A stretch of 64,000 nt of DNA from Streptomyces sp. NRRL F-6131 (GCA_000719695.1 JOHN01000005.1:62001-126000), one strand, 5' to 3'; positions 29,657-41,085 are shown, numbered from the stretch's first letter. The notes: a model not told the origin generated them from the sequence alone. Translations and numbers: made by a program.

Positions 29657-31369
29657 TCAACGGACACGGTGCCGCCCCCGCTCCGCCCCGCGCACGCCCC
29701 GGCACCGGCGCTGCCGGGTACCGCACGGGGAGACCGCCGCCCGCGGAGCCGGACGGCGGGTCCGCGTCCGGCAGAGGCCGCTCCGCCGCTCCGCGGCGCG
29801 ACACCCCACGGCCCGCCCGGCTCCCGCCACCGCACCGGTGGCGGACCGGGAGGCGGACACCGCGCACCGCCGCCGTGCCGCGAGGCCCCCGGCCCCGCAG
29901 CCCTCCCCGGCGACGTCTCCGGAGGCCCGCTCGACGCCGCGCTCGTCACCGCCCCTCCCGGCGGCGTCCCGCCCGACACCGTTCCGCCCGCCACCGTCCT
30001 GGCCGGCCGGGGGTGCCTCCGGGTGATCGGGCCGCTCCGCGGCCCCGGACCCGGGCCCCGGCGCGGCGTCCTCGAGCGCCGGGCCGCCCGCCGGACGACC
30101 GCGCCGCCGTCGGCCCCGACGGGCCTTCGCCGGGGACGGTCCGGCTTCCCCGGCCGCCGGGCCGACGGCCGGGGGCAGACGCGGCCCGGGATCCTCGCCC
30201 TCGCCCCCGCCCTCGGCCGTGCCCTCGGCCTCCGCCCGCTCCCGCTCCCGCTCGGTGCGGCGACGGCGCTCCGCTTCCACGCTCACCAGCAGCGTCTCCG
30301 GCGCGAAACCGCCGTTCAGCGACTCGTAGAGCAGCTGCGCGAGCAGGTAGGAGGGGTTGCGGCGGAGCGTGTGGCCGAGCACCACCCGCGCCGTGGCGGT
30401 GTCCCCCGCGACCCACGAGACCCAGGCCAGCAGGGTGAGGGGCGGCGCGGCGCAGCTCTCGTAGGGCGCGACGCAGCGGGTGGCCAGGAAGGTCCAGAGC
30501 CGCCGGGCGGGCGCGAGCTCGGGCGGCCGGGCGTACTCGGCCGCGCGGTCCCGGAGGACCCGGTCCTGGAGCGCCAGCAGCAGCCGGGCCGCCCGGTCGT
30601 CGTCGAGCGCGGTGGCCCCGGCCATGAACTCCGCCACGGCCGCGTCGAGCAGGCGGGTGTTCTCCCGCCGGTCCAGCGACACCCGCCGCCCCGGGCCGGG
30701 GCCGTCCCCGGGGCCGGCCCCGGCCCGGGCGAGGGCGGTCCGCGCGGACTCCGCCCCCGGCGGGCCGACCGGGGCCAGCCCGGCCAGGATCTCCTTGCGG
30801 CTGCCGCGCGGCGCCAGACCGGCGACGGTCGCCGCGACCGCGACCGGACCGGGCCCGGGCACCCGGTTGACCGGGTGCCCCGCCGGGGCGCAGCAGCCCT
30901 CCCGGGTGCAGAGGAAGGACCACCAGCGGCCCGCCGAGACGCAGAGCGACTCCTTGACCCGCACACCACGGCTCTCGAAGGCCTGCCGCAAGCGCTCCGC
31001 GAGCGGCCGCAGCCGCTCCGCCACCGGCGGACCGTGCTCCCGTCCCGGCACCTCCTCGACCTGGTCCTGGCAGAGGTAGAGCAGGACCTGGACCGGGCGC
31101 CGCTCCTGCCGCTCGGAGAGCCGGACGAGCAGCGCGGCCGTCTCCTCCGCGACGGCCGGCCACTCCTCGGCCGACCCGGGGATGTCCAGCCGGATCACCC
31201 CGCCCTGGTGCAGGCCGGGCGGCTGGAGCCCGACGGCGACGATGCTGTCGTCGGGGAAGAAGCCGAGCAGGTAGGGCAGCGCCTCGGCCATGTCGGCCGG
31301 GCCCCGCATGGTGATCGGACGGCCCCCGGGGCCGTCGCCGAAGGGAAGGGCGATGTGTTCGTTCGTCAT
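29657..31369 (-). CDS. DUF4192 domain protein with long disordered tail
   Basis: 570 residues. The first 370 match the actinobacterial DUF4192 family, beginning with ITMRGPADMAEALPYLLGFFPDDSIVAVGL and including EAVAEFMAG-like and LWTFLATRCVAPYESCAAPPLTLLAWVSWVAGDTATARVVLGHTL segments. The last 200 residues are Arg/Gly/Ala/Pro-rich and probably disordered; other members usually end much earlier. Function is unknown. It is divergent from the RecQ-type helicase, and the two share an A/T-rich intergenic region. Confidence 0.88.
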   Translation of the reverse strand: MTNEHIALPFGDGPGGRPITMRGPADMAEALPYLLGFFPDDSIVAVGLQPPGLHQGGVIRLDIPGSAEEWPAVAEETAALLVRLSERQERRPVQVLLYLCQDQVEEVPGREHGPPVAERLRPLAERLRQAFESRGVRVKESLCVSAGRWWSFLCTREGCCAPAGHPVNRVPGPGPVAVAATVAGLAPRGSRKEILAGLAPVGPPGAESARTALARAGAGPGDGPGPGRRVSLDRRENTRLLDAAVAEFMAGATALDDDRAARLLLALQDRVLRDRAAEYARPPELAPARRLWTFLATRCVAPYESCAAPPLTLLAWVSWVAGDTATARVVLGHTLRRNPSYLLAQLLYESLNGGFAPETLLVSVEAERRRRTERERERAEAEGTAEGGGEGEDPGPRLPPAVGPAAGEAGPSPAKARRGRRRRGRPAGGPALEDAAPGPGSGAAERPDHPEAPPAGQDGGGRNGVGRDAAGRGGDERGVERASGDVAGEGCGAGGLAARRRCAVSASRSATGAVAGAGRAVGCRAAERRSGLCRTRTRRPAPRAAVSPCGTRQRRCRGVRGAERGRHRVR

Positions 31370-31386
31370 GGCCCGAAGGCTGTCCC

Positions 31387-31447
31387 AATTTTTCGGAGCC
31401 CCCGAAAATTTCCGCCGAATCTGTGGATAAACCCGGCCTGTGAATAA
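31387..31447. promoter_or_regulatory. A/T-rich hairpin and two DnaA-box-like sites
   Basis: An inverted repeat AATTTTTCGG-AGCCC-CCGAAAATTT occupies 31387-31411. At 31422-31430 the minus strand reads TTATCCACA, the E. coli consensus DnaA box, and at 31439-31447 TTATTCACA, one mismatch away. Streptomyces boxes are usually TTGTCCACA, so DnaA binding is a hypothesis. The block lies between the DUF4192 and helicase genes and must contain their promoters. Confidence 0.45.
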
Positions 31448-31591
31448 CTCCTCCCTCGTTCGGCGTAGCGCCGAGCCACTCTCCCGGGGGAAATTCGGCG
31501 TCCGTTCAGCAGAAGAGCGGATGAAATTCCTCCGGGCTTCGCGCTCTCCTCACCCACCGCCGTTCGCCCCTTGTCGGTCGCTCGGGGTTAC

Positions 31592-33799
<2,208 letters not shown>

Positions 33800-34117
33800 C
33801 GGAGCCGCGGGGCCGACGGGATCCGTCGGAGGGGTCGACGGGAGATCGTCGCGGGAAAGGAGGAACGGAGGTGTCCGAGGTACTTCGGAGCGCCCTGCGG
33901 TGCGGTCGGATCGCGGTCCGGAGGCGTACGGGCCGGTTTCGCGCGACCGTGGAATATATCCGGCAGAACGTTGGCTTTCGGGCGGCGTTCATCATTTCAT
34001 CGTTGCCGCTTCACCCCTTCTGCCCTGAGAATTGGACCGTACCCGGAGCCCAGTCCCATGGACCGTGCCTTCGGCGTACGCAGGTACCCGCGTGCCCGTG
34101 GGTCGGGAAGGAGGATC
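33800..34117 (+). other. 318-bp intergenic region with a strong orphan ribosome-binding site
   Basis: At 33853-33871 a strong AAAGGAGG lies seven bases before a GTG (33871). The frame opened there is different from that of the next gene and runs through it as a shadow. A TATATC near 33955 in an A/T-richer patch may be the -10 of the next gene. The start could belong to a leader peptide or reflect an unlisted frameshift; no separate gene is called. Confidence 0.4.
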
Positions 34118-34816
34118 GTGATCAGCGGCATCGACCGAGGTCAGTATCCCCTCGCCCGGAGTTCGTCGCCCAGACGGGTGCTCGATCTGGAGGCCTGGAC
34201 GGCCTCGGGGATCCCGTTGCTCCGCGATCCCCGCGATTTCGTGCTGGAGCTGCACCAGCGGCACCTGCCGCAGCCGGGCACCGTCGTGGTCGCCGTCCTG
34301 GACCCCGAACACCGGGTGACCGCCTCGGCCTCCTTCGCGCCCTGGCCGCACGACGCGGACGGCTGGCAGCACCGGAACGCGATCCTCGCCCATCTGCGCC
34401 AGGTCACCCCGCACGACCTGCGCCTGCCCAACCCGACCCGGACGGCCGTGCTGCTGCGCTGCCGCGAGGGCGCGGCCGGCTGGACGGAGCAGGACGGTGC
34501 CTGGATGTGGGCCCTGGCGGACGCCGCCTCACTGCACGGGCTCCGCTGCGGGGCGTACGTCGCGCTGACCCCGGCCGGCTGGCAGATCCTCGGGGACGGA
34601 CGGAGCGGCCGCAATCCGCACGCGGGTTCGTGGGCGGAAGGCCCGGTCCACACCGTGACGGAGCTGCCCCCGCGCACGGCCCTGGAGGGCGCGCGCGGCC
34701 AGCGGGCCCTGCGGCAGGGGCCCGAGCGCCCGCAGCGGTCCCGGCAGGGCGACCGCCCGTGGACGCCCGCCCGTGTCACGGCGATCGAACCGGCCCGGCG
34801 CACCGGCACCCGCTGA
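34118..34816 (+). CDS. conserved hypothetical protein
   Basis: 232 residues with no recognised domain. The first ~160 residues look globular: strands around VVVAVLDPEHRVTASASFAPWP and RTAVLLRCREGAAGWTEQDGAWMWALADAASLHGL, the latter resembling a short conserved block of RadC-like or JAB-like Streptomyces proteins, although the metal motif HSH is not present. The last 70 residues are Arg/Gln-rich. GTG at 34118 has GGAAGGAGG immediately upstream with short spacing. It precedes the rnhB neighbourhood in the conserved backbone. I cannot assign a function. Confidence 0.7.
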   Translation: MISGIDRGQYPLARSSSPRRVLDLEAWTASGIPLLRDPRDFVLELHQRHLPQPGTVVVAVLDPEHRVTASASFAPWPHDADGWQHRNAILAHLRQVTPHDLRLPNPTRTAVLLRCREGAAGWTEQDGAWMWALADAASLHGLRCGAYVALTPAGWQILGDGRSGRNPHAGSWAEGPVHTVTELPPRTALEGARGQRALRQGPERPQRSRQGDRPWTPARVTAIEPARRTGTR

Positions 34817-34955
34817 CCGGACGGCCACCCGTCCGCGGCCCGTGACGGCCCACGCAGGCTCGGCACGGACCCGGCGCGGCTCGACGCAGGCCGACGCAGG
34901 CCCGGCGCCGACCGGACGCCACCGGAGACCGCACGCCCGACCCGGGACACGACGA

Positions 34956-34982
34956 GGCCCGGCACCCCTCGGGTACCGGGCC
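34956..34982. terminator. bidirectional terminator
   Basis: A 12-bp imperfect stem with one internal mismatch and a CTC loop lies between convergent genes. The DNA just before it (34850-34920) has short CGACGCAGG repeats. Confidence 0.7.
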
Positions 34983-35053
34983 GGGCGGTCGACGGATCAC
35001 GGGGCCGCGCCGGCCCCAGGACGCCCCGCGGTCGCGGGCGGCGTCCACGGGTC

Positions 35054-35758
35054 TCAGGCGGGCAGCCTGCGCGGGGCCGCCGCACCCGCGGCGGCGAGCG
35101 GCGCACCGGTGGTGGACGGGTCGGTGCCTCCGCAGATCACCAGCAGCGTCTCCGCATGCTGCAGCGCCTTGGCGTACGCCGCCGCGGCACGGTCGGCCGG
35201 GCCACCGTTGACGGCCAGCACGACCACCGGTCGGCGGACCGGACGGGTCAGCTCGGCGTCGGCGTAGAAGACGTCGCCACCCTCGGCGAGTTGCGCCCAG
35301 TAGCGCTCCTCGCCGAAGGAGAGCTCGTGCTGCTGCCACGGGTGCGCCGCGCCGACGGTCAGCACCAGGACGGTGCCGGGCTCGCGGCCGGCGTCGAGCA
35401 GTTGGTCGACGGTCTCGTCGGCGCGGTCCAGCGCCTCCGCCTCGACGGCGGGGACGTGCCGCACCTCGACCGACGCCGGGCGGGGCGCGGGTCGCGGCGG
35501 ACCGGGCTTGGGGGACGGCTTCGGCGACGGCCCCGGGCGGTCCGCGCGGGCGGCCGTCGACCGCGGCTGCGTCGGTCGCGGCGCGGGGCGGGGGCCCGGC
35601 ACCTGGACCGGCGCGCCGCCGGCGGCCGACGGTACGGCGGTGGTCGCGCCGCCGGTGGCCGGCGCGCGGCGGGCTTGTGCGTCCGACGCGCGGGGACCGG
35701 GAACGCCGGGGCCCGGGATGCTCTCGCTGATCTCCGGCTCCTCGGGGAAGACAGGCAT
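35054..35758 (-). CDS. hypothetical protein with Pro-rich N-terminus
   Basis: 234 residues. The first ~105 are proline/alanine/arginine-rich and likely disordered. The C-terminal half (about 108-225) looks like a small alpha/beta domain: strands TVLVLTVGAAHPW, PVVVLAVNGG and TLLVICGGTDP with helices between. It is found next to rnhB in other Streptomyces, with no known function. ATG at 35758 starts a natural N-terminus MPVFPEEPEISESIPGPG; the longer open frame upstream overlaps rnhB in antisense phase and is discounted. Confidence 0.75.
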   Translation of the reverse strand: MPVFPEEPEISESIPGPGVPGPRASDAQARRAPATGGATTAVPSAAGGAPVQVPGPRPAPRPTQPRSTAARADRPGPSPKPSPKPGPPRPAPRPASVEVRHVPAVEAEALDRADETVDQLLDAGREPGTVLVLTVGAAHPWQQHELSFGEERYWAQLAEGGDVFYADAELTRPVRRPVVVLAVNGGPADRAAAAYAKALQHAETLLVICGGTDPSTTGAPLAAAGAAAPRRLPA

Positions 35759-35859
35759 ACCCGGATATCTATCAAATGCCGGTCGGACGCGCACGGGCGC
35801 CCCACCTGTCGGACACCACGATCCGCTCGGTCCGCGGGCGAGAACGTCCCGACGTGCCG

Positions 35860-36570
35860 TCAGAAGCCGAGCGCGAGCTGCTCCCCGGCCGCCTCCGCGG
35901 CGGCTGTTCCGCCGGGGCCGGGCACCACCCGGATCCGCTTCAGGTGGCGCCACTTGGCCAGCCCGTCCAGATAGGCCCAGGAGAGGCGGTGGTGTTCGGT
36001 CGGCCCGAGTTCCTCCAGCGCGGCCCGGTGGACCGGGGAGGGGTAGCCGGCGTTGTCGGCGAAGCCGTACTCGGGGTGCGCCTCGCCGAGTTCGGCCATC
36101 ATGCCGTCGCGGTGGACCTTGGCGAGCACGGAGGCGGCGGACACGCAGATGCACGACTGGTCGCCCTTGATCACCGTGCGCACCCGCCAGGGTCCGCCCA
36201 GGTAGTCGTGCTTGCCGTCGAGGATCACCGCGTCCGGCTCCACCGGCAGCGCCTCCAGCGCCCGGACGGCTGCCAGCCGCAGCGCGGCCGTCATCCCGAG
36301 CTCGTCGCACTCCGAGGCGGAGGCGTGACCGAGCGCGTACGCGGTGACCCAGTCGGCGAGCACGGGCGCGAGCGCCTCGCGGCGGAGTTCGGTGAGCAGC
36401 TTGGAGTCGGTCAGCCCCTCCGGGGGCCGGCGCAGGCCGGTGACGGCCGCACCCACGGTGACCGGCCCGGCCCAGGCGCCGCGACCGACCTCGTCGAGGC
36501 CGACCACGATCTTGGCGCCGGCGCGGCGGAGCGAGCGCTCGACGGAGTGCGTCGGCGGGACGATGGGCAT
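35860..36570 (-). CDS. rnhB: ribonuclease HII
   Basis: 236 residues. RNase HII removes single ribonucleotides and RNA strands from RNA/DNA duplexes. The catalytic acidic residues are visible: Asp25-Glu26 in VGLDEVGRG, the aspartate in [12 protein letters not shown], and the later conserved segment [23 protein letters not shown] and LTDSKLL follow the family. The N-terminal 20 residues are slightly longer than in E. coli. The gene lies about 100 bases upstream of the hypothetical gene on the same strand and may be co-transcribed with it. Confidence 0.95.
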   Translation of the reverse strand: MPIVPPTHSVERSLRRAGAKIVVGLDEVGRGAWAGPVTVGAAVTGLRRPPEGLTDSKLLTELRREALAPVLADWVTAYALGHASASECDELGMTAALRLAAVRALEALPVEPDAVILDGKHDYLGGPWRVRTVIKGDQSCICVSAASVLAKVHRDGMMAELGEAHPEYGFADNAGYPSPVHRAALEELGPTEHHRLSWAYLDGLAKWRHLKRIRVVPGPGGTAAAEAAGEQLALGF

Positions 36571-36656
36571 GAGGGGAGTCCGTTCAGCTGGTCGGACTCC
36601 AGCCTAAGCCACCCCTCCGCACCCCCGGTCCGCCTCACGCCCACCCCACGCGCCCG

Positions 36657-36699
36657 CCCACGTCCGCCCCACGCGCCCACCCCACGTCCGCCCCAGGCG
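36657..36699. repeat. 19-bp direct repeat in an intergenic CCCAC-rich stretch
   Basis: CCCACGTCCGCCCCACGCG at 36657-36675 recurs with one change at 36681-36699. The whole 36635-36715 stretch is made of related CGCCCAC units, between the TetR gene end and the rnhB start. Confidence 0.75.
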
Positions 36700-36719
36700 T
36701 CCCGCCACGCGTGTCCGCC

Positions 36720-37430
36720 TCAGGTCCGGATCAAGGGGATCAGGACCTCGTCGACCAGCTGGTCCACGAACTCGGGGCCGACCTGCCGGCCGCAGACCTT
36801 CACCCGGTACAGCAGCATCGCCGGGACGACGTCGGCGACCAGCGGGGTGGCGGCGTCCGGCCGGACGTCCCCGCGCTCGGCGCCCCGGCGGAGGATGTCC
36901 AGGATCACGCCCTTGGTCGGCTCGATCATCCGCTGCGCGATGAAGTCCTTGAACAGCTCCGCCTGTTCGTGGTCCAACTCGGCCATCACCGCGCTCATGG
37001 CACCACCCGCCCGGGAGCGGGCGACGGAGGCGAAACTCTCGACGAGGTAGTGGAGTTCCTCACGGGCGGACCCGAAGTCCGGGGTGTCGGTGGGGCGTGG
37101 CAGAGTGGAGTCCAGGGCGTCGATGACCAGTTCCACCTTGGACGCCCACCGCCGGTACAGCGCGGCCTTCCCGGTCCGGGCGGCGCCGGCGACCCCTTCC
37201 ATCGTCAGCCGTGCGAACCCGCCGGAGGTGAGCTGATCGAGCGTCGCTTCGAAGATCGCCGCCTCCAGCTCCCGCCCACGCCGCCGCACCGGCCGACCCA
37301 GGGCCTCGGCCACGGCCTGGACGGGGCAGGAGCCCCGCACGGTCTCGGGCGCCCGCTCCGCCTCCGCCCGGGGGGTCTTCCGGCCGGCGGAACGGTCCGC
37401 CGCCTGGCGCCGCACCAATTGATCCATCAT
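36720..37430 (-). CDS. TetR/AcrR family repressor of the adjacent exporter
   Basis: 236 residues. An N-terminal arm of about 45 residues is followed by the TetR helix-turn-helix (about 50-100; ATLDQLTSGGFARLTMEGVAGAARTGKAALYRRWASKVELVIDAL) and an all-helical ligand domain. It is divergent from a 14-TM MFS exporter, and the shared intergenic region has two copies of a perfect dyad, so it most likely represses both genes and is released by an exported drug. ATG at 37430 has AGGG about seven bases upstream; TTG, GTG and a second ATG adjacent are alternatives. Confidence 0.9.
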   Translation of the reverse strand: MMDQLVRRQAADRSAGRKTPRAEAERAPETVRGSCPVQAVAEALGRPVRRRGRELEAAIFEATLDQLTSGGFARLTMEGVAGAARTGKAALYRRWASKVELVIDALDSTLPRPTDTPDFGSAREELHYLVESFASVARSRAGGAMSAVMAELDHEQAELFKDFIAQRMIEPTKGVILDILRRGAERGDVRPDAATPLVADVVPAMLLYRVKVCGRQVGPEFVDQLVDEVLIPLIRT

Positions 37431-37443
37431 CACCAACCCTAAG

Positions 37444-37503
37444 GAACGCTTGCGTTCATAATCTCACCGACGCTATCGTCCACAGTAGTGAACGATACCG
37501 TTC
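37444..37503. promoter_or_regulatory. paired TetR-type operators
   Basis: Two perfect dyads GAACG-N4-CGTTC lie at 37444-37457 and 37490-37503, 46 bp centre to centre. A rightward promoter TTGCGT (37450-37455) / TATCGT (37474-37479) with an 18-bp spacer falls between and over them, so bound repressor would block the exporter promoter. Confidence 0.65.
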
Positions 37504-37588
37504 CTTCATAGCCCGCGGGACGCCGTCGGGCCGTGCCGGACCCAGGGGTCCACAGCATACGAAGCAGTAGCCAGCAGGGGGCATCAAC

Positions 37589-39136
37589 TTGGCTATCTCC
37601 GACACACTCAGCAAGAACTCTCCGGCGCAGAGCGGGCGCAGCCCGAACAAGGGCATCACCCTCACCGTCATCGCGGCCACGCAGCTGATGGTGGTGCTCG
37701 ACGCCACCATCGTGAACATCGCGCTGCCGCAGATCCGGGACGCGCTGGACTTCTCCACCACCAACCTCTCGTGGGTGATCAACGCCTACACGCTGACCTT
37801 CGGCGGCCTGCTGCTGCTCGGCGGACGCGCGGGCGACATCCTCGGCCGGCGCCGGGTCTTCATCGCCGGCACGCTGCTGTTCGGGCTGGCCTCGCTGCTC
37901 GGCGGCTTCGCCCAGGACGGCGGCATGCTGCTGGCCGCCCGCGCGCTCCAGGGCATCGGCGGCGCGATCTGTTCGCCGACGGCCTTCGCGCTGATCGCGA
38001 CCAACTTCGAGGAAGGGCCCGAACGCAACCGGGCCTTCGGCGTGTTCTCCGCGGTGGCCGGTTCGGGCGCCGCGATCGGCCTGCTGGCCGGCGGCCTGCT
38101 CACCGAGTACCTCGACTGGCGCTGGGTCTTCTTCGTCAACGTGCCGATCGCCGTCCTGATCGCCGTGGCGGCGCCGCGCTACATCGCCGAGTCGGAGCGC
38201 CACCCGGGCCGGTTCGACCTGCCCGGCGCGCTCACCTCGACGCTCGGTCTGGTCGGCCTGGTCTACGGGTTCATCCGCGCCGCCTCCGACGGCTGGACGG
38301 ACCCGATCACGCTCGGCTCCTTCGCCGCCGGCGTCGTCCTGGTGGCCGCCTTCGTGGTCATCGAGACCCGCACCGCGCAGCCCATCACCCCGCTGAAGCT
38401 GTTCGCGGACCGGAACCGCACCGGCGGTCTGGTGATGATGCTCTGCCTGGCCGCGGCCATGTTCGGCATCTTCTTCTACATCACGCTCTTCGTGCAGGGA
38501 CCGCTGGACTACAGCCCGCTCAAGGCCGGCTTCGCCTTCATGCCGATCAGCGTGTCGATCATCGTGGCCGCCCAGCTGGCCTCCAGCCTCCAGGTCAAGT
38601 ACGGCCCGAAGCCGTTCATGGCGGGTGGCGCGCTGCTGGTCACCGTCGGGCTCACCTGGCTGACCTTCATGAACGCGGACAGCGGCTACATCGACGGTGT
38701 CCTCGGCCCCACGGTGGTCTTCGGCTTCGGCATGGGCCTGGTCTTCGTCCCGGTGATGCTGCTCGCCGTCGCGGGCGTCTCCGGCGAGGAGACCGGCGCC
38801 GCCTCCGGCCTGCTGAACTCCATGCAGCAGATCGGCGGATCGCTCGGCCTGTCGATCCTGACCACGGTGTTCGCGCACTACGCGACCGCCGAGGCCAAGG
38901 TCCAGCTGCCCGGCTTCATGGCCACGGCCACCCCGGAGCAGAAGGCCTGGCTGATGGAGAAGCAGGAGTTCCCCAAGGGCACCGGCGCGGCCAACGAGGT
39001 GCTCGCGCAGGGCATCTCGCACGGCTTCATCGTGGGTGCCGTGATGGCGGGCGTCGCCTTCGTGATCGCCGTCTTCGCCATCAAGGCGAAGGCCTCCGAC
39101 CTGCCGTCGGACACCGCCGGCGTCGCCGTGCACTGA
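37589..39136 (+). CDS. MFS drug exporter, DHA2 (EmrB/QacA) family
   Basis: 515 residues with 14 predicted transmembrane segments, as in the DHA2 drug:H+ antiporter family. Family motifs include LDATIVNIALPQIRDAL in TM1, GRAGDILGRRRVF in the TM2-3 loop (motif A), and GSGAAIGLLAGGLLTEYLDWRWVFFVNVP (motif C region). It probably exports an antibiotic or toxic compound out of the cell. The start is TTG at 37589 with AGGGGG upstream; the next Met is within TM1, so TTG is preferred. Regulated by the divergent TetR protein. Confidence 0.93.
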   Translation: MAISDTLSKNSPAQSGRSPNKGITLTVIAATQLMVVLDATIVNIALPQIRDALDFSTTNLSWVINAYTLTFGGLLLLGGRAGDILGRRRVFIAGTLLFGLASLLGGFAQDGGMLLAARALQGIGGAICSPTAFALIATNFEEGPERNRAFGVFSAVAGSGAAIGLLAGGLLTEYLDWRWVFFVNVPIAVLIAVAAPRYIAESERHPGRFDLPGALTSTLGLVGLVYGFIRAASDGWTDPITLGSFAAGVVLVAAFVVIETRTAQPITPLKLFADRNRTGGLVMMLCLAAAMFGIFFYITLFVQGPLDYSPLKAGFAFMPISVSIIVAAQLASSLQVKYGPKPFMAGGALLVTVGLTWLTFMNADSGYIDGVLGPTVVFGFGMGLVFVPVMLLAVAGVSGEETGAASGLLNSMQQIGGSLGLSILTTVFAHYATAEAKVQLPGFMATATPEQKAWLMEKQEFPKGTGAANEVLAQGISHGFIVGAVMAGVAFVIAVFAIKAKASDLPSDTAGVAVH

Positions 39137-39156
39137 CCCGGTCGACACCGACCGGG
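39137..39156. terminator. bidirectional terminator
   Basis: CCCGGTCG-ACAC-CGACCGGG directly after the MFS stop codon, before a convergent gene. Confidence 0.75.
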
Positions 39157-39220
39157 CCGGCCGTACCGGCAGAACGTGCGGGGCCGGCGCATCCCGCTCC
39201 CCCGCCGACGGACCCCGGGC

Positions 39221-40897
39221 TCAGCCCTCGAAGGCGTAGTCGCGGCTCATCCCCACCCGGTCGCAGGCGTCCTCGGCGTACGAGTAGTGCTCCGGCACGG
39301 GCCGTTCGGCGAGGATCCCGTGCGCCCGCGACTCGGCCAGACTGGTGGCGTACCAGGGCGCGTCGCCCTTCGTCCGCAGGTCGTACCCCAGCAGGCTCAG
39401 CGCACAGGTCCGGTAGTCGCCGGGCAGCCGGTCCAGGGTCGGAGCGGCGTCCGCCGAGAGGTGGCGGACGTTGCGCAGGTCGATCTGCCCGGTCCGCTCG
39501 AACCGGGCCACGTTGTGCTCCGCGACCATCGCGTCGGGCCCCATCAGCCCGTAGCCGGCGGCGGCCAGTGCCGCGCTCAGCACCGCCGCGCGCGGCAGCC
39601 AGCCGGCCGACGGGGTCAGACCCGCCACGATCAGCAGCACGAAGACGACGCCCAGCCAGAGTTCGACCGCCAGCACCCAGAGCCGGAGGGTGGTCAGGCC
39701 GGAGGCGTCCACGTAGAACCACATCCGCCCGAGCGCCGCGGCCACCACCACCAGGGTGAGCAGGCAGAGCGCGCCGAGCATCAGCCGGACCAGCCGACGG
39801 TCGGCCTCCGTCCCGCGCGGGGCCCAGCGCTTGGCGACCGCGACGACCACCAGGGTCAGCACGGTGACCACGAGCAGCTGCCAGAAGCCCTGCCGGGCGT
39901 ACTCGGAGCGGCTCATGCCGGTGCGCTCCAGGACCGCATCGGCGCCGCCGAGCACCACCACCGCCTGGATCACCACGAAGGCGCCGAACATCAGGTTCAG
40001 CGCGGCCATCGGCAGCACCCACTCCAGGCGGCCCCGGGCGCGGCCCGGTCGGACCGGCGTGCGGTCCCAGCGACGCGGACCCGCGGCGATGTGGGCGAAG
40101 CCCAACGCGGTCGCCAGACCGAGCACGAACAGGGCGGCCCGGGCGGGGAGCTCACCGAGGTCCAGGCTGGGGACGAGACTCTCCAGCACGTTCGCCATGG
40201 CCGCGTCCGCCCCGGCGAACAGGGCGCCGAACACGGTCAGCAGCACCACCGCCACCAGGACGCCCTTGAGCACCGGCACCACCTGGCCCCGCTCGCCCGC
40301 GCGACGGCCGCGCAGGGTCCGGCCGGCCCAGACCAGGCCGGGCACGAGCTGCCAGAGCAGGCCCGGCAGCGCGAGTAGGACGCCGGTCCAGCGCCGCCCG
40401 CCGTGCAGCGCCAGCGAGGCCAGGCCCACCGCCGAGGCCGTGCTCAGCAGCACCGGCCAGTCCGCCTCGTACAGGGCCGGAACGGCGAGCAGGGCGAGCG
40501 CGAGCGCGCTCCAGAGCACGGTCCAGACGCGCGGCCGACGGCCGGCCGCCCGGGCCGCGATCCCGGCGCCGGTGGTGACGACCGCGGCGCAGAGCAGCAG
40601 GTTGACGCCGAGTCCGTCGATCAGCAGCCAGGAGCTGAGCAGACCGGCGAGCACCGCCGCCAGCACCGTCCGGCCGGTGGCCGGGGCCTTCCGCTCCGGG
40701 TCGCCGGCCCGCAGCCACTGGAACGGCTGCGGCACGGGGGCCCCGGCGACCCGGTAGGGGTCGGCGCCGAGGGCGCCACCCGGGCCGCGTCCGCCCACAC
40801 CGGGGCCGCCACCAGGACCGGGGCCGCCACCGGCACCGGCACCGGCACCGGGCCGGGACGGCACTCCGTCCGCGGCGGGTGCACTGAATCCGGACAT
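39221..40897 (-). CDS. DUF4153/DUF4173-type integral membrane protein
   Basis: 558 residues. The first 45 are glycine/alanine/proline-rich (GAGAGGGPGPGGGPGVGG) and probably disordered. About 12 hydrophobic segments follow. The C-terminal 110 residues are soluble and contain NVARFERTGQIDLRNVRHLSADAAPTLDRL, a block typical of the DUF4153/DUF4173 family. Function is unknown. ATG at 40897 has a purine-rich GAGGGGGAA upstream. The upstream region carries a TGAAC-AG-GTTCA dyad at 41023-41034. Confidence 0.8.
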   Translation of the reverse strand: MSGFSAPAADGVPSRPGAGAGAGGGPGPGGGPGVGGRGPGGALGADPYRVAGAPVPQPFQWLRAGDPERKAPATGRTVLAAVLAGLLSSWLLIDGLGVNLLLCAAVVTTGAGIAARAAGRRPRVWTVLWSALALALLAVPALYEADWPVLLSTASAVGLASLALHGGRRWTGVLLALPGLLWQLVPGLVWAGRTLRGRRAGERGQVVPVLKGVLVAVVLLTVFGALFAGADAAMANVLESLVPSLDLGELPARAALFVLGLATALGFAHIAAGPRRWDRTPVRPGRARGRLEWVLPMAALNLMFGAFVVIQAVVVLGGADAVLERTGMSRSEYARQGFWQLLVVTVLTLVVVAVAKRWAPRGTEADRRLVRLMLGALCLLTLVVVAAALGRMWFYVDASGLTTLRLWVLAVELWLGVVFVLLIVAGLTPSAGWLPRAAVLSAALAAAGYGLMGPDAMVAEHNVARFERTGQIDLRNVRHLSADAAPTLDRLPGDYRTCALSLLGYDLRTKGDAPWYATSLAESRAHGILAERPVPEHYSYAEDACDRVGMSRDYAFEG

Positions 40898-41039
40898 GGG
40901 TTCCCCCTCAATGGTCGGGTGGGCGTGCGGACGCCACCCTCCGGGCGGCCCGCCGACGGGCACGCGGAACCACACCGGTGACAGCACCGGGCACCGCGGC
41001 CGAAGCCGACTGTAGACCATTCTGAACAGGTTCAAAAAC

Positions 41040-41085
41040 CTCGGACCCGGCTCTGTCACACCCCTGTGACAGAGCCGGGTCCGAG
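41040..41085 (-). terminator. strong intrinsic terminator with T-run
   Basis: A perfect 21-bp stem with a CCCC loop. On the minus strand it is followed within two bases by TTTTT, so it is a textbook intrinsic terminator for the secreted-protein gene that ends about 125 bases before it. Confidence 0.9.
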
